Part shown: positions 21,875-32,919 of the stretch, piece by piece
Layout of the letters: each line of letters opens with the position of its first letter
Numbering within the stretch: position 1 is the first letter of the stretch
Source of the DNA: Trichuris trichiura
Taxonomy: Eukaryota > Nematoda > Enoplea > Trichinellida > Trichuridae
DNA: 64,000 bases
Direction: 5' to 3'
Assembly: GCA_037903355.1 (NCBI GenBank)
Contig: JBAJFE010000014.1
Location: 2,294,001-2,358,000 of the forward strand
Notes under the pieces: generated by a model
The model's input: the letters and a program-made list of their open reading frames with translations, nothing else
Databases searched by the model: none
Told to the model about the DNA's origin: nothing
Program-made: the position numbers and the translations under genes

Positions 21875-24800
21875 ATGAAGTGTTACTTGTGGAGAGATGG
21901 ACCTGCGCCGGCGCAAGCATGCTCATCCCAAATCAGTTTTCAAGTGGGATGTTTGGCAACAGTCCCATCTGTGCTTGATAGTGACTCTGACCTCCTTTAC
22001 CTATGTGATCGCACTGTTTTCTGTTCACTATTGACAAATGAGAGTAGCCAAATGGATGAGTCAAGTGAACATTCTTCACTTTACAGTCCCCTTGCTGCTA
22101 TTCGCGTTGTTTCTGTTTGCTGTGCTTTTGGAACTGTTGGTGTCATAACTGATTCGCATAAAGTTTTGATATGGGGACGTTCTGATCATGGGCAGTGCGG
22201 TTTCGTGACGGAATGCATTAAAGAACCTGTCCAGGTGCGTTTCGATGTATAGTCTTATAAGAATTACGTGCGTCCTCTTGTTTCCGTCGATTCGTTAATA
22301 TGTTTACACGCTAAATTGCTAAGCGCCTTACAGCTTTCAATTTTTGTTTAAAGCTAACTGTTGAACATTGTATCCAGGTGACAATTTGCGTGAAAGAAAT
22401 GTGTAATGATTCCTGTCATAAGACATCTCATCCTGAAGTGGAAGTTCAGAAGATATCGATAAGCCGGTATCAAACCCTTGCCATTGACTCGAGCAATGCT
22501 TTGTGGGCTTGGGGTACCCCATTGGAAGGCCAGTCTGCTATCTTGGTGCCATATCGTGTTTCCCAGCTATCCGGTCGCCACGTTCTGGCCGTTGCATCCG
22601 GCTTCGGCCATTACGTCGTCCTAGTGAATAAACTAGTAGGAAATACTGGCGCTCTCCATCAGCTATCAGAACTGAAATCTGTGCGGTCATGTCCTTCTCC
22701 AAGTTCTGACGAGCGTGAAGCTACTGAGAATGAAAAATATTTGCAGTTCGACTATTCCGAAAATAAGTCGGAATGCCACTCGGAGGAAGTACCACCAAAT
22801 GGATACTGCCCCTTGGGAGTGAAACTGACCTCTGCTGATGGAACGACCGCATCCCTCGACCAGCCTGCAAATGAAGTTGGCCACTCATTGTTAGGCAATG
22901 GAACGACCGCATCCCTCGACCAGCCTAAATGAAGTTGGCCACTCATTGTTAGGCATTAGTAACAAAATTCGGCACTTGCAGTGTTAGTTCCGCGGAAGAC
23001 AAATTCGAAATGTTGGAAATGCCGAACTTATCAAATGCAGCTAATCGTTTGTCATTTGTATCTCGTGACCTGATCCAAGCGTCTATTAGTTCATCGGAAA
23101 GTTCGCCGTTTGTTGAATCGTCTTTCGCCTACTTAAATGCTAAGGAAGCAAAAGGGACTGGATTTGATTCATCCATATCACGTGAAGAGCGCTCCGTAAC
23201 AAGTACTGAGGTTTGGACATGGGGTCTAAATAAACTTGGACAACTGGGTTGTTCAGATTGCGACAATAGGTATTCATAATCTTTTTTTGAACAGCTTGCA
23301 AGAGAGTATTTTAGGCTTGAACCAGAGCGGTTAAGCATTTTGGATGAAGCGGGCATCGTGTCGATCGATGCTGGAGCTTTTCATACTGTAGCCTTGAGCT
23401 GTACGGCTGAGGTAAAATGCACCGTGATTGCTATCTCTGCTTTGAAAAGAATATTGCATGGTTAAGGCATATGTTTGGGGCAGCAATGAAGATGGACAGA
23501 TAAAATTGTCTGATCGGCTTTATGTTGCAGAACCGACCATTTTCAAGGTGCAGTGTCTGCAAACATTTTCCATGCCTAAGATTATTCATCTTAGGCAGGT
23601 TCTTGTTTGAAAGTGATTGAACTGGCGGCTGGATCACATTTTACAGCTCTGCTAATGATTGGCCAAGATTTGCAACCACAGTGCTATGTTTGTGGCTGCA
23701 AAAAGTAATAGCAGTTGTTATTCTTGGCAACCTATAGCTTTTTTCTAAACATGAAGGATGGCGTGCAATTTAAATAGATTAAGCGATTAAGTCTGTTTGC
23801 TGGACTCCTATTGTTTCAAGGAACTTTACTGTGATGGTGTTGAAAACTTGTCGATTTATTCAATAGACTACAATTGAGAAACTAATCGCATACTTGGGGT
23901 TTACGAAATAATATGAAACTTCATTTACTTTATCAATGATTAGCAGTTTTGTCTCAGAGCAAAAACTTCAATGCATATCAGGTTTGACTAATCACTTCGC
24001 ACATTGTCTCGTGTCGCAGAAAAAGAAAACTTAAGTTCTATAGGTTTCTGTTTGCCCATAATTGTTTATCCACTACCCTCGACACAAACAAATGTTCCGT
24101 AACGGACAAAGGTTTATGAATTGGGCATGCATTGTTTCTTTTTTGTTATGGCACATTTCGTTTGTCAAAGATCCTTAAGGGAGTCCAGGCAGAATCAGAT
24201 TGTTTGGGAGCAGCCAAAATTTTAGGAAACGGGTTGGTTTTGCATGTCAGACTAACAAACAAACTGTGTCGGCAACCCGTGCTGGCGATTGTTACCTATT
24301 TTATAAATTTTGGGAGATGAGCTTTTAATTTTCATAGTAGAATTTATTTAGGATAGGACCTGTTTTTAGAACCAATTTTGTTCTCCAGAGCTTTCAGGTC
24401 CACCGTCGACCTTACTATGAAAATTTATTAACGCGTTACAAAATGCCTTGTGTTTGTGGACTTCTAATTGAGTATATTCTCTGCTGTTTCACTTCCATAT
24501 TCTACGTTTAACTGTATGACTGCGCGAATGTTTCCCGTGTTGCTGACTTTCGCTTCATGCTTCAGCTTAGGTATTGGACAATCTGTTGTTCGAGTTGAAT
24601 TCCCTTCGGTAAGTCACCGTTCTGAAGTTTTGCATTCGGGAATTTTCCGCTTTAGTCTGTCGTTCCACTTTCCATGTATTTCTCCAATGAGTGCTTGGTC
24701 CAAGGCTGCGTGAAAGCATTTCTCGACGACCATTCTAAATTACCTGTTGATTGCTTGTGTAAGGCTCAGTATTCGCTGATGGATCAAAATCACTTGTTGA

Positions 24801-27800
24801 AGCAGTTGGCGAAGATTTTGGAATGGATTTCGACTGAAGGTGCCTGCTTATCAATAGATGTGAACTTTTGTCAGCTTTCTTTTTGTTCTAGACTGCGTCG
24901 CCGACAGTTATAATAAATTATTGTTGAAAAATTTTTCACGCAGTCTAAAGATTTACCGTGCAAACGCTATGAAGAGCTACATGTCGCTTAGAGCTCTACT
25001 TCACTCCGCAGATCCATTTGCTTGCTTAAAAAGTTTGTTCAGAACTCTAACGGCGGATGAATACCAGAGGTCATTGAGACTTTTGCATCTGGATTATATA
25101 GCTTTGCTATCTTCAGGCTTGTTTGCCTCGATTCAAATAAGGCAGTTGCATTTTTCTAGTTTCTCAAGCTAATGCTGCTCTTTTAGTGGTGATGCCGAAG
25201 TATCTGTACGCCGTCTCAGCGATGTTTACTCTGTTGTTTATGAAAAGATAGGCAGAATTATAGAAGAACTTTTCTTCTTGCCTTTCGTCCTGTTTGGCAC
25301 GATGTATCTCATCACTGCCGAGGTAAAACGATTTCATCACTTGACGCCGGAAAGAAAATTCAACATTTTATGTACCGAATTTCCAATTCTGGAAGTCGGA
25401 AAATTTAACATAATAAATCTATATTGCGTCCGAATTCAAAATAATTTCAAAATTATTCTTTTCCAATGTTCACCGTTTTCTAAACTCTAAGTGTTCTTTT
25501 TTTGGATAAAATTGTCGAGTCAGCTTTCTTTTTAAAACTGGAAACAAGGCAGTAACGTTATCTCATGCAAGTAATTTGCTTTACAATTTCTCCCTAAAGC
25601 ATTTGCTTACTTGACAGCTACAAAAGGACGACCAATTTTTCAAGGAAACCTCGAATTTCTTGTTGAATATAGGCAAGGTGTTTCGATTTTACAAGAACAA
25701 GGCGTACGATACCCAAAAATTGCGGACAACCTATAGGGGGTGGAGTTTTTTTGTAAGTGCTTACCAACCTTTTTGCTTTCGCTTGGCAGGTTTTTTTAGG
25801 AATGTTTCAAAGAAGGATCGCCCCTGTTGTTTGGCCATTTTAAGCGCGGAAATAATCATCTTGATTTTGTTCACGTTGCGGAGAATTCTCGAGTACTCAA
25901 TTTTTTGGCGATTTTAGTACTTGGCAAATCCGTAGTCCTAACATCGGTTTGTCTTAACGCGAACATTTTTAGAGAATTTGGCATTTTTATTTCAGAAGAC
26001 GTCTTGGAGATGTTTTCAATTTCCGTTAGTTTGGCTAGTGCCAACCAGCGAAGGAACAAAGTAGCCTGTGAAGAATTTTGAACTGAATTTCAACAGTGCA
26101 TTTACAGGCATATTGTAAAAGTGTTACTCCCAGAAACTGAACTGGAGGTGGAATTTTTTGATCAACTAGGATTGGTGCTGAATTAAATGTTGCCTATTGT
26201 CGTTATACATGTATTTTAAGAATGATTTCATTAATACGTTCAACACTGCCATGCATTTGTTTGTGGGAAGCCAGTATACAGAATGTTTCTCACCTTGCGT
26301 TCCTCCTCTGCACAGAACGGGTTTCTTTCATTTTTCCAGTGGGAGAACGTACAGCGGTAGATGGTTACTTGGAAAGCCACACGGCAGGTTGATAGTTCAG
26401 TTCTTTCATAAGTGATTTACAAGGTCATTTTTATTAGCGGAAAAATGAACTGGACAGACGGCCGTACATATAATGGTCGGTTTCGTAATGGAGAAATGGA
26501 AGGGTACTTAATGACACAGTTTCAGTTTCACTTAAGCCAATTTCTTTGCAGTTTCGGCGAACTAAAAACCGTTACTAATGATGAATGGACATGCGTTAAA
26601 GGTCAGTGGAGGAATGGTTCACTGAACGGCTTGGCTAGCATGGAGTATCGATTTTTATATGAATACTATTTTGCGTTTATTTGTATCTTTAAGGGACTCG
26701 TCTGGTTCGTTATATGAAGGATATTACAAGGACAACAAGCCAGAGGGCCATGGAGCATTGCGAACAGCTGAGTCATTATTCGTAGGCGAGTGGAAGAAGG
26801 GCGTCAAAAACGGTTATGGCGTGTTGGAAAAGTCTCGTAAGTAATTTTACGTTGGTCTTCATAAAAGCTATATCTTCCGCTTTTCTTTATTATATTTGTT
26901 CATGAAAAGCCAGTGTTTAGCAGCCTTCCGATCATCTGGGTTCGCGCAGGATGCTTTAGAATTGTTTTTAACCACCTCGGGGAAGGTTAGGGCGACACAT
27001 GTCAGCGAACAGAACAATGAATCTATCACATTATCCTATCCGCCTTTAGTTTCGAAATTGTCCGAACGCTGAAAGGCAGTGGGTGGTAATAAGAATGCTT
27101 CCGCGTAAGTTTTGTTTCAAAAGTTCTGCTCGGCAAGTTCTTGAATGAACAAAGACCTTGCTGGATTGGTAAGCCTTCCAGTCGACGTGCTGTTTTTAGA
27201 AGTCGAGGCCAAAATTCCATTGGAAGCTATGGTTAGGACTTCCAAAACAAACGCGATTCTTATATTGCACTTGCTTTATTGATACAATTAAGGGACGAAG
27301 TATCTCGGAATGTGGGAAGGCGACTTACCGAATGGCATTGGCGTACTCGTCACTTTGGACGGAGTTTGCTGCAGAGGCTCTTTTGTGAAGGATTCCTTTC
27401 GAGTGAGCTTTCTGAAGCCGTCATTATAATTTTTCAGGCATTTGTTTAGAAAGGAGTTCTGTACTTGCCTGACGGAATGGTCGTAAAAGGCGAATTTGCA
27501 AATTCTGAGTGTTTGAACGGAAAAGTAACCGAAATGGCTCTTGTAGTTGATCCTCTTTTTCTGTTTAACAGGCTGCTGTCTATTTTCCAAGCGGCGAATG
27601 TTTGAATGGCAGCTTTTACGGACGAATTCAGGATAGCGTGCAAATAACATCTGGATCTTTGCAGAAGTGCTCAGCGAGAAAGTAAGTGCTTAACTTTTCT
27701 GCATTTAAACCATTAGGCTGTGATGTCTTGGCTGTCCAGCATTGTCGTTGATGAAGTTACCTTCCCCTCAGCCGACATGAAATGGAGCGACGTGTTTCGG

Positions 27801-29384
27801 CACGCTTATGACTTGCTTGGCCAATCGTCCGTCGAGGAATGTGACACAGATAAGGCATGGGAATCACTCGCAGCCTACTGCGGAAAGGTTCAATGTTCAT
27901 CACCTGCTGAAAAGAACACTCATGTGAAGTACGCACGTAATGTCGCATATGCGCTCACGTCTCTCACTGTATAGAGAAAATCTGGAAACAGATATTATGT
28001 ACAAGATACCTGATTACAATGCGCCGTTTAATGAAGCATATTTCGGAATGACGAAAGCTTACTGCAAGCTAGTATGCTGTAACACAAATGTCCCTACTTT
28101 AATTTGAAATGTTTTTCGAGGCATTTTCCTCTACGTATCATCCGTTGGGAAGATTGAAGAATGGTTTGATAGACGTTTTCAACTTAAGCTATTCAGGCAC
28201 GGGAGTTCACCGTTGCTTGTTGCTCGATGCTGTCCAGGAAACTAAGTCTATTTTCTTGCGTTTCTACAAGTATGTAAGGTGGGTGGACGCCTTTGTAATT
28301 TTGCGACTTGTTTCGAGCTAATTCTAAGATCACACTTAATTTGCTTCCCTTTTATTTTTTTCCAGAACTTTTTGCTTTCTGCTTATATGCTCTGCCGTAC
28401 TACTGGGTGTGCAAGTTTTCAAGTTTTCTTAGTTTTTTAAGCATTTCACTTTCAGAATACTGTTCCCAAGTTTGCCACCAGAATCGGAAATGAACAACCT
28501 CGTTAGTGAGATTGACCATACGACTCCAAGACTTTCATGGTATTAAAGTTTACTTGGCTGGTTACGCGCATTTTAGTTAGCCTTTTTAGGTCTTTGGAAA
28601 CATTCTCAAGTTTTATATGCGGAAGCATTTTGCAATCGATATATCCAAACTTGTTCACTCTGTACGTAATCAAGAATGAGGATTCGGACAAAGCTTATCA
28701 GTTGAATATCCGGCACGTTAATTCTAAAAGTGACGTTATGTTACTTGACCATTTAGGAGTGGATCGGTAGGTGTGACCTCTTTTTTAACTTAACATCTTA
28801 TCTGTATATTTTAAGAGAGTTCTGGCCTATTGTTTTCAATGACACTGCCGACCTAGACAAGCCGTCGGTAAGGTTATTAACCTTAACTCTTCAAGTGGAG
28901 TAGTTGAACCAAAGACTCGATTTAGGCATGCATTACAGCCCGAATGCAGTATTATTCAAAGGCTATTGATTGTTTTCAGCGCTTAAGGTAGATTCTCCTG
29001 ATAATCATGTTTGCCATAGTAGCTAAATCAAATTTTAGTTCCGAGTTTTCCCCAATCGATAAGTTCAAGATCATCGCGGAAACGTTTGAGCATGTGAACA
29101 GAGTAGGTTGGCGCATTTTGTCTTAGTCTTCGAGAAGAGTGCTTTTTTTCTAGTGCGTTTCTGAAAACTGCGAAAATGTCTTGGCGTGCCCGTGGACTGC
29201 AGATAACCTAGTTCCAATTACCACATATGTTTTAATCAGAGCTCAAATTCAACGCCTCGGTGCAGAATTAAATTTCATACGGGATTTTGCTCCATCGCTT
29301 GATGACGCTGGCGAGATTCAGTACATGTTCACGACCTTACAGTGCTGCTATCAATTTCTTGTTCAATCCAAGAATATTGGCTGA
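21875..29384 (+). CDS. ALS2: Alsin (ALS2): RCC1 repeats, DH/PH-like middle, MORN repeats, VPS9 domain
   Basis: A multi-exon gene with ATG at 21875 and stop at 29382..29384. Well-defined exons include 21875..22234, 22378 onward, up to 23269 and 23315..23411. RCC1-like blades read VLIWGRSDHGQCG, ALWAWGTPLEGQ, VWTWGLNKLGQLG and AYVWGSNEDGQ. The middle (24.4-26.1 kb) is poorly conserved and should hold DH/PH. About eight MORN motifs follow, e.g. GRTYNGRFRNGEMEG, SLYEGYYKDNKPEGHG and LFVGEWKKGVKNGYG. The VPS9 domain includes YHPLGRLKNGLIDVFNLSY and, near the end, RAQIQRLGAELNFIRDF and YMFTTLQCCYQFL. Alsin is an exchange factor for Rab5 (VPS9) and Rac-type GTPases on endosomes. The frame around 22.84-22.96 kb is disturbed by a tandem duplication, so that exon junction is uncertain. 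NLE1 begins 220 bp downstream. Confidence 0.88.
22838..22955 (+). repeat. 60-bp tandem duplication inside ALS2 coding region
   Basis: Copy 1 (22838..22897) and copy 2 (22898..22955) are near-identical; copy 2 lacks the two bases GC after CAGCCT. Reading straight through copy 2 therefore hits TGA almost at once. The downstream RCC1 exon frame opens only after the TAG at the end of copy 2. Either an intron ends at that TTGTTAG (22946..22952), or the copy is an assembly artefact, or the allele is broken. Confidence 0.8.
23710..24370 (+). other. Probable long ALS2 intron
   Basis: It follows the exon ending ...CYVCGCKK with a GTAATAG donor-like site. No conserved alsin segment is visible until about 24.37 kb, where an open frame resumes. 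It may contain a poorly conserved exon of the linker between RCC1 and DH domains. Confidence 0.35.
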
Positions 29385-29604
29385 AATGGTCCATTGTTTA
29401 TAGCTTTATGTTATTTCGAATTATTTCACAAATGTTTTTCGTTTCTTCTAGTCATCATTTTAATATTATGTGGCAGCTATAAAATAGTTCTAATGCCATA
29501 GGTGCAACGTTTTCTTGACAGTCGCTACATCTGCAACGTTAGTTCCGCTCGTTTTGAGTGTTATTTCACGAAAAAGAAATTTTTCTTGCTCAGCCAGCGT
29601 GAAG

Positions 29605-31804
29605 ATGGAAAAAAGCGACCGTCTTGTAGAAGTGCAGTTCAAAAATGAGGAAGGAAGCAAACTGGGTGATTCCGTTTACGTTGTGCCATATTCTGTATCG
29701 GCTAAGGAGCTGGAGAAGCTTTGCAATCACTTGCTTGAATCAGTACGTTTTGCCTTATTGTTTAATGCATGCATTTTCTTTGCGTTGGCACGTTGTTCAG
29801 CATAGCAACGAAAACGCCTCATTTCCTCCGTTATGTAAGGGTGTAATTGAAATAGGTTGCTCTCACTTAACCTTGCTCTGATTTTCCGTGCTTCATTAAT
29901 GGTATATTTATTTTATAAATTGTGCGGATATCCGTATGCTTTCAGATACGTTTTCTGCCTAACTATTCTTCTTCTCTCGTTGACGCGAATACGCAAAGCG
30001 CTAAAAAGCACATTTTTATTATTTCCAGAAGATAAAAAAGAAAGTTCCAAAACTTTGAATTACAAGTGGTTTTTTCTTCTTTCACCTTTTAGGATGAAAT
30101 TTTACCTTGCTCATTTTTTGTTAACGACTTGGAAATAAGTGATACTTTGGGTTCTACGATCGCAAGTGGAAAAGTCAACGTAGAAAAAGTGGTCGACATT
30201 GTATACCGTTTGAACGCCGTCTATAGAGTACAAGCTGTGACAAGATGTACCAGCTCGCTTCCAGGTCATGGGGAGGCAGTAATCTCAACGTTGTTTAGCC
30301 CAGACGGGAGGTACGTCGTGTCCCCGTTATTTAACCAACACTCTTTTCAACTCACTTCAAGACGTCTTGCAAGCGGTTCAGGCGACACGACAGTCCGCTT
30401 TTGGGATCTCAATACTGAAATGCCACAGTTCACCTGCAAAGGTATGAAACTAACATACCTCTTTCTCATTGCGTTTTATGTTTTGCTTTTTTCATAGGTC
30501 ACAACAACTGGGTTCTTTGTTTGAGTTGGTCCGCGGATGGTCAAAAGTTAGCATCTGGTTGCAAAAGTGGTTCTATAATTGTGTGGAATCCGGATTCAGG
30601 GGAAAGAATTGGGAAAGTACTGTCTTCCCATCGGTCATGGGTTAATTCCATAACGTGGCAGCCTTTGCATGTGTAAGAACGTTTCCGCTGGTTACTCCGA
30701 TTATTATTTCGCCTTTATAGAGATCCGCACAGCCGTTTTTTGGCAAGCTCATCAAAAGATCACGACATTCGTATATGGGACGTTGTCCTTGGTCAATCCG
30801 TTCGCTTGTTGAGCGGTCATACTGCATCTGTAACTTGCGTTAGATGGGGAGGCGAAGGTTTAATATATTCAGCTTCCCAGGATAGGACCATTAAAGTGTG
30901 GAGAGCAGATGACGTAATGTTGAATGGAGTTGCTTTCCAACTCTTCGAAAAAGACTGCTCATTTTTAGGGCGTTTTATGCAGAACGCTTAGTGGTCATGC
31001 TCATTGGGTAAATTCCATCGCGCTCCACACTGATTACGCGCTTCGTTGTGGTGCATTTGATCCTAAAGAGGTCCATTCAAGGAAAGCGACCACCTCGAAC
31101 ACTTGTCCTGAGAAGCTGCGAGCTTTGGCACAGGACATATACGACAAAGTAAAGGTTAGTTTTGATTTCATCTATCCGCTGTATGCAGAATGGGAGTGAT
31201 CATTTTAATTTCAGGGAAGCGGTCCAGAACGCATGGTTTCTGGGTCCGATGATTTTACATTGTTTCTCTGGCTTCCAGCCTCACAGAAAAAGCCTGTTAC
31301 TCGCATGACAGGCCACCAACAATTGATAAACCAGGTGTTGTTTAGCCCAGATGGTTTTCTAGTTGCGTCCGCTTCTTTCGACCATTCCATAAGAATATGG
31401 TGCGGCAGAACTGGAAAGTAGGGATTTTTGAAGTATAAATTTTCCGGGCGTAATTTTCTCTTGACTTAGGTTTTTGCGTACTTTACGTGGCCATGTTCAA
31501 GCCGTATACCAAATTTCATGGTCATCTGACAGTCGGCTATTGGTTAGCGGTTCTGCTGATTCCACTCTAAAGCTGTGGGATGCAAAAGGTGGACAATTGC
31601 TTGTTGATTTGCCTGGTCATGCAGATGAAGTCAGTTAAACAACCTTTATTCCGTTTTAAAGCAGCATTTCAGGTATATGCAGTTGACTGGAGTCCTAATG
31701 GCGAACGTGTAGTCAGCGGCGGAAAGGACAAAGTTTTAAAACTGTAAGCCTTTATTTATAGATTTTCCATCTTTATGGTGTAATTTTGCAGCTGGAGAAA
31801 GTAA
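29605..31804 (+). CDS. NLE1: Notchless homolog (NLE domain plus WD40 propeller)
   Basis: Ten exons join in frame to 478 residues (human NLE1 485): 29605..29742, 30093..30310, 30362..30441, 30498..30672, 30721..30913, 30969..31154, 31215..31417, 31470..31629, 31673..31743 and 31792..31804. NLE1/Rsa4 is a 60S assembly factor removed by the Mdn1/Rea1 ATPase; it was first named for an effect on Notch. The N-terminal NLE domain (VQFKNEEGSKLGD...) is followed by AVTRCTSSL and eight WD repeats, including ASGSGDTTVRFWDL, ASSSKDHDIRIWD, YSASQDRTIKVWRA and SGSDDFTLFLW. The last is SGGKDKVLKLWRK. The start ATG is the one matching the family N-terminus. A TTTCTTGACAG acceptor-like site lies upstream at about 29520, suggesting trans-splicing downstream of ALS2. 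Confidence 0.95.
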
Positions 31805-32919
31805 ACCAATTAACCATCGCATGATGCACATGACATCGGCTTACGTGGCGTGTCATGTCGCTGGCCTTCTCTCCATAATTTGTGCTATGTCAGAGGTACC
31901 ACTGATTTCAAATAAATTGACCATACCTGACATTCCCTTTGCTGCTCCTTGGCTAAAGTAAAAGGCGGTCAGGAAAATTTTAACGTCTAATAATCTTTAT
32001 GTGGATCGTGTTTTAATAGCTTGCCTAATCTTGGTGTATGTCAAGTTGTTGCTTAGCGTAACGTTTCTAGTGTTATTTTTTGTAACTGCTAGTTCAATTA
32101 AGACGCACGTAAGTCAGTAGTTTCAAACGGTGATGGTGTACCTTGAAAAACGTGATCTCTTGTGATAAACAGTTTATGCATACCAATATCCAATGGGCTC
32201 GTTTCAAATAATGGAAGTTGCAGATGAATAAATACAGTTTAATCATGTCAATATCCATCATCGGTTACCTAATGTTTTGTTTTTTAATACATTAGCAAGA
32301 GTTCAATAACTGTTGTCGTCTTTTATTCACCTTTAGCGGGCAACAATTGCTACTTCTCTGAGTGGTTACTAAACTCGCTTTTCCCTGAATCGAAAAATAA
32401 AGCTTTTTGAATATTGTTTGTTCTTTCTTTGGCTCTATTATATGCCCTTGTTCTATCTCTAGCGCAAAACTTGTTAGTTAATACAACTGGACAGTCAAGT
32501 TCAATTTCACGTGTTTTTGATGAGAGAACTCATCAATTCAGATTTATGAATGTTTTTGCTGACTCTGTTTCCTGGTTGACATTTATCGAATGGCAGAGAA
32601 CCCGAAAATCCTTAAAGCATCAGGGCAAATTTTAAGTCGCGTTCTTAACCATAGTGGTAGCTCTTAACTTAATTCTAAGCTTGTAGGTTACGATAGCATC
32701 ATCGCTAGAAAAAAAAGGTTTTAAATATTTCACCAATTGAATGCATCAAACTTCTGAATGTTTATATCTTTATTTGATGATGCAACGAAATCTGGTGTCA
32801 AGTGTTGCCCAACGACAAAAGTTTATTGTATAGCTCATAGATTTTAATAAAGAGCTTTCTCAGGGGCCTCTGGTTTTTAGATTACAAGTTTCATTACTTC
32901 TTGCGGTCTTAGAGTACCT
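31805..32919. other. Intergenic region between convergent NLE1 and DEX-1-like gene
   Basis: About 1.1 kb of 3' flanking DNA for both genes. AATAAA-type sequences occur, for example near 32396 and 32848 on the plus strand, but I cannot assign them. No supported gene. Confidence 0.45.

Noticed and set aside
23270..23294. A 25-nt intron in ALS2 (GTATTC...AACAG)
   Set aside because: It gives the wrong frame. Using TATTTTAG at 23314 gives a 45-nt intron and the correct RCC1 frame.
24389..24420. Hammerhead-like AGAGCTTTCAGGTCCACC on the minus strand
   Set aside because: Lies in a probable ALS2 exon and has only a 3-bp stem; most likely chance similarity.
32414..32635. Hydrophobic 73-residue open frame after NLE1
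   Set aside because: It begins at a non-ATG codon, has no homology and lies between two convergent genes.
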